Shown here: positions 4,092-5,791 of the stretch, one piece after another
Layout of the letters: the number at the start of each line of letters is the position of its first letter
Position numbering within the stretch: position 1 is the first letter of the stretch
Origin: Clostridia bacterium
Lineage (GTDB): Bacteria > Bacillota > Clostridia > Christensenellales > CAG-138
NCBI GenBank assembly: GCA_017435185.1
Contig: JAFSFN010000212.1
Coordinates: forward strand, 1-5,791
DNA: 5,791 nucleotides
Reading direction: 5' to 3'
Program-made: the position numbers and the translations under genes
Notes under the pieces: model-generated
Databases searched by the model: none
Told to the model about the DNA's origin: nothing
The model's input: only the letters and a program-made list of their open reading frames with translations

Positions 4092-5791
4092 ATGAAGAGA
4101 CTTATTTCTGTCATGCTCGTGGTTATGATGGTCTTCAGCTTGCTGCCTATGAGCAGTTTAGGTGAAACTGTCGAAAAAATAACCGCAGACGCACCGAACA
4201 CAGGCATCGAGGCTGCAAACAGCAACGTCGAGGCCGTAACAAATGCCGATGGCAGCACGACATATACAAACGTCTATCAGCGTGTATCGCAAATAGACGA
4301 TGTTAATGCGCGCTACCTTATCGTCTATGACGGCGGTGCAGTTGACAAAGCGTTCACAGCTCACACAACCGGTAATTTGCAGACTGCGGCCGGTAACGCT
4401 ACAGACATAAGCGTTACACAGCTTGAAGGTGCAGATGGAAACGGTAATGAGAATTATTACTCCATTACCACAACGGGCGGCAATGCGCTTGAAGCAAAGC
4501 ATAAGTGGTATTTCTCAAGCACCACGACTGACACAAACAAGAAAAAGGCTCATGCCATGTATGTCAGAAGTGAGCTTAATGACTACTATCTCCAGGCAAA
4601 CAGCACACGTGATTCCGGTACTTTGTTCAAAATAAACACAAAGAAGTACAGCGATTTGAGCGGAAACGGCTATATGTTCGATGAATTGTGGCTCAACGAG
4701 TATCCTGTTCCTCCCAAGCAGAATGATACTCCTCTTTGGGGGCCGACGCAGGCAACTGCGGCTACCCCTGTCAACGGCACCACAAAGTTCACGATTGCAG
4801 AGCTTATTGCTGCAAGTACGGTAGTTTACGACTACTATACTGCAAACGGTGAACTGCCCGGAACTATCTACATCAATTCCGGCAACACCACATATGCCGT
4901 TAGTGATGAAGATTATAACTATATGGCCTCAAAAGCTTTGGCAAACGGTACTGCAGGCGGAACGCTCACAACTACTACCAGCATAACATATAAAAATTGC
5001 GGAAATCCTAATGTCACAAGCACTTCTACCTACACAGGCAGCACGGTTACAATGGCTCAGTTGGCAAGCATTGCTGCAAAGTCTTATGCGTATGTAGATA
5101 ACGGCAACAATTATCCGGCAAGTAACGGTTCTGTTTTGAGCGGTACGGTTAACTACGATGAAATTTACCTCATGAACGCAAGAGCGTTGGATTATTATGC
5201 TGACAACAGTAAATTGCCCTCAACAATAACATATGTTGACATGGGCACATTTACAACGGGCAAAATTGGTGACACTCCCATTGCCGGCACAATAACAGGC
5301 TCAGCAACTTCCACACCGACTCCGGCGCCCACTACTCCCACCACATTCACCATTGCGCAGATAATACAGGCTGCACGTCATGAATTGAGTGTTAGAGGAA
5401 CATATTATCTCACAGCTGTCAGCGGTAGTCACAGCATAGGCGGCTACAGCGTTTCAAGAGTAGACTTCTTTATGTTGATGTGCCGCGCGGTTGTTGCGCT
5501 CAACAGCGGCAGTGCTACATCCGCAACAGTTCCCTATAAATCATATACAGAACCCAGCTATTCAACCGAAGAATACGCTTCGGGCGGTACATCATTGTTT
5601 ACAAAAGCTAACTATGTTGCATATGCCAATGCGCAGATAAACGCTCATCCCAACGGAGGCACTCCCACATCTGCCTTCGGTAGCAGCACATTCTCAGGTT
5701 TGGGCTCAACCGCAAACATAACTTACGGCGCGATGATATGTACTCTCATAAGAGTTTTGGATTTGTACGGTCGAAACGGTTCCTTGCCTGC
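4092..5791 (+). CDS. Secreted surface protein with pseudomurein-binding-like repeats; 3' end beyond the window
   Basis: The reading frame is open for 566 codons from ATG to the window edge. AGGAG at 4078-4082 lies 9 bases before the start. A Sec signal peptide (MKRLISVMLVVMMVFSLLPM, then SSLG) has no lipobox, with likely cleavage after Gly24. Residues about 57-205 look like a beta-rich domain opening with YQRVSQIDDVNARYLIVYDG and containing KHKWYF and YYLQAN; I cannot name it. From about 231, repeated modules follow: FTIAELIAASTVVYDYYTANGELP (233-256), ALDYYADNSKLPSTITY (365-381), a weaker AAKSYAYVDNGNNYPAS (328-344), FTIAQIIQAARHELSVRG (419-436) after a PTPAPTTPTT linker, and VLDLYGRNGSLP (555-566). 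The pattern of an Ala-rich helix, a Y(Y)xxNGxLP turn and then a strand fits the pseudomurein-binding repeat family (PF09373 as recalled). Its ligand in a bacterium is unknown. No catalytic domain is seen in this part. Confidence 0.85.
   Translation, partial: MKRLISVMLVVMMVFSLLPMSSLGETVEKITADAPNTGIEAANSNVEAVTNADGSTTYTNVYQRVSQIDDVNARYLIVYDGGAVDKAFTAHTTGNLQTAAGNATDISVTQLEGADGNGNENYYSITTTGGNALEAKHKWYFSSTTTDTNKKKAHAMYVRSELNDYYLQANSTRDSGTLFKINTKKYSDLSGNGYMFDELWLNEYPVPPKQNDTPLWGPTQATAATPVNGTTKFTIAELIAASTVVYDYYTANGELPGTIYINSGNTTYAVSDEDYNYMASKALANGTAGGTLTTTTSITYKNCGNPNVTSTSTYTGSTVTMAQLASIAAKSYAYVDNGNNYPASNGSVLSGTVNYDEIYLMNARALDYYADNSKLPSTITYVDMGTFTTGKIGDTPIAGTITGSATSTPTPAPTTPTTFTIAQIIQAARHELSVRGTYYLTAVSGSHSIGGYSVSRVDFFMLMCRAVVALNSGSATSATVPYKSYTEPSYSTEEYASGGTSLFTKANYVAYANAQINAHPNGGTPTSAFGSSTFSGLGSTANITYGAMICTLIRVLDLYGRNGSLP

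Noticed and set aside
4158..4502. 114-residue minus-strand open frame
   Set aside because: It lies wholly inside the secreted surface-protein gene, which has a signal peptide, a ribosome binding site and repeats. Its cysteine-rich product and lack of a start signal mark it as a shadow.

Overview
The window looks like chromosome of an anaerobic, Gram-positive-type bacterium, most likely a Clostridia-like member of the Bacillota. The reasons are strong AGGAGG-type ribosome binding sites, TTGACA/TATAAT-type promoters, intrinsic terminators with U tails, lipobox lipoproteins, and two ion pumps typical of anaerobes (a membrane pyrophosphatase and a decarboxylase beta subunit). Genus cannot be read from this sequence. 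There are no RNA genes, insertion sequences, CRISPR arrays or integrase genes.

Left part (1-1360). The 3' half of hppA, a membrane-bound ion-pumping pyrophosphatase, runs rightward to 913. Its first ~150 bases are scrambled: traces of the expected HppA protein appear in another frame, with missing bases. A bidirectional terminator (934-968) separates it from a small convergent minus-strand gene (1024-1215). That 63-residue product resembles only the N-terminal second-helix region of HppA.

Middle (1300-2730). A near-consensus promoter drives a two-gene operon closed by a strong terminator. The first gene is the beta subunit of a sodium-translocating decarboxylase (gcdB/oadB/mmdB family), probably starting at TTG. 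The second encodes a 56-residue, single-helix protein resembling a reduced gamma/delta subunit. The carboxyltransferase and biotin carrier needed for a working pump are not here.

Right-middle (2730-3890). After an AT-rich non-coding stretch, a promoter with a structured leader precedes two tandem lipoprotein genes. The first (71 residues) is just an anchor plus a TVE(A/P) repeat tail. The second (181 residues) has a Ser/Thr/Pro/Ala-rich linker and a small C-terminal domain. A terminator follows.

Right end (3890-5791). After a 200-base gap with a perfect inverted repeat, a large secreted protein begins and runs off the window. It has a signal peptide, a beta-rich N-terminal domain, and at least four segments with the (A)xxxxxYYxxNGxLP pattern that resembles pseudomurein-binding repeats. 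This is the most interesting gene: such repeats are best known from methanogen surface proteins and from enzymes that attack methanogen walls.

Functionally, the left half concerns membrane ion gradients, probably sodium. The right half concerns the cell surface.
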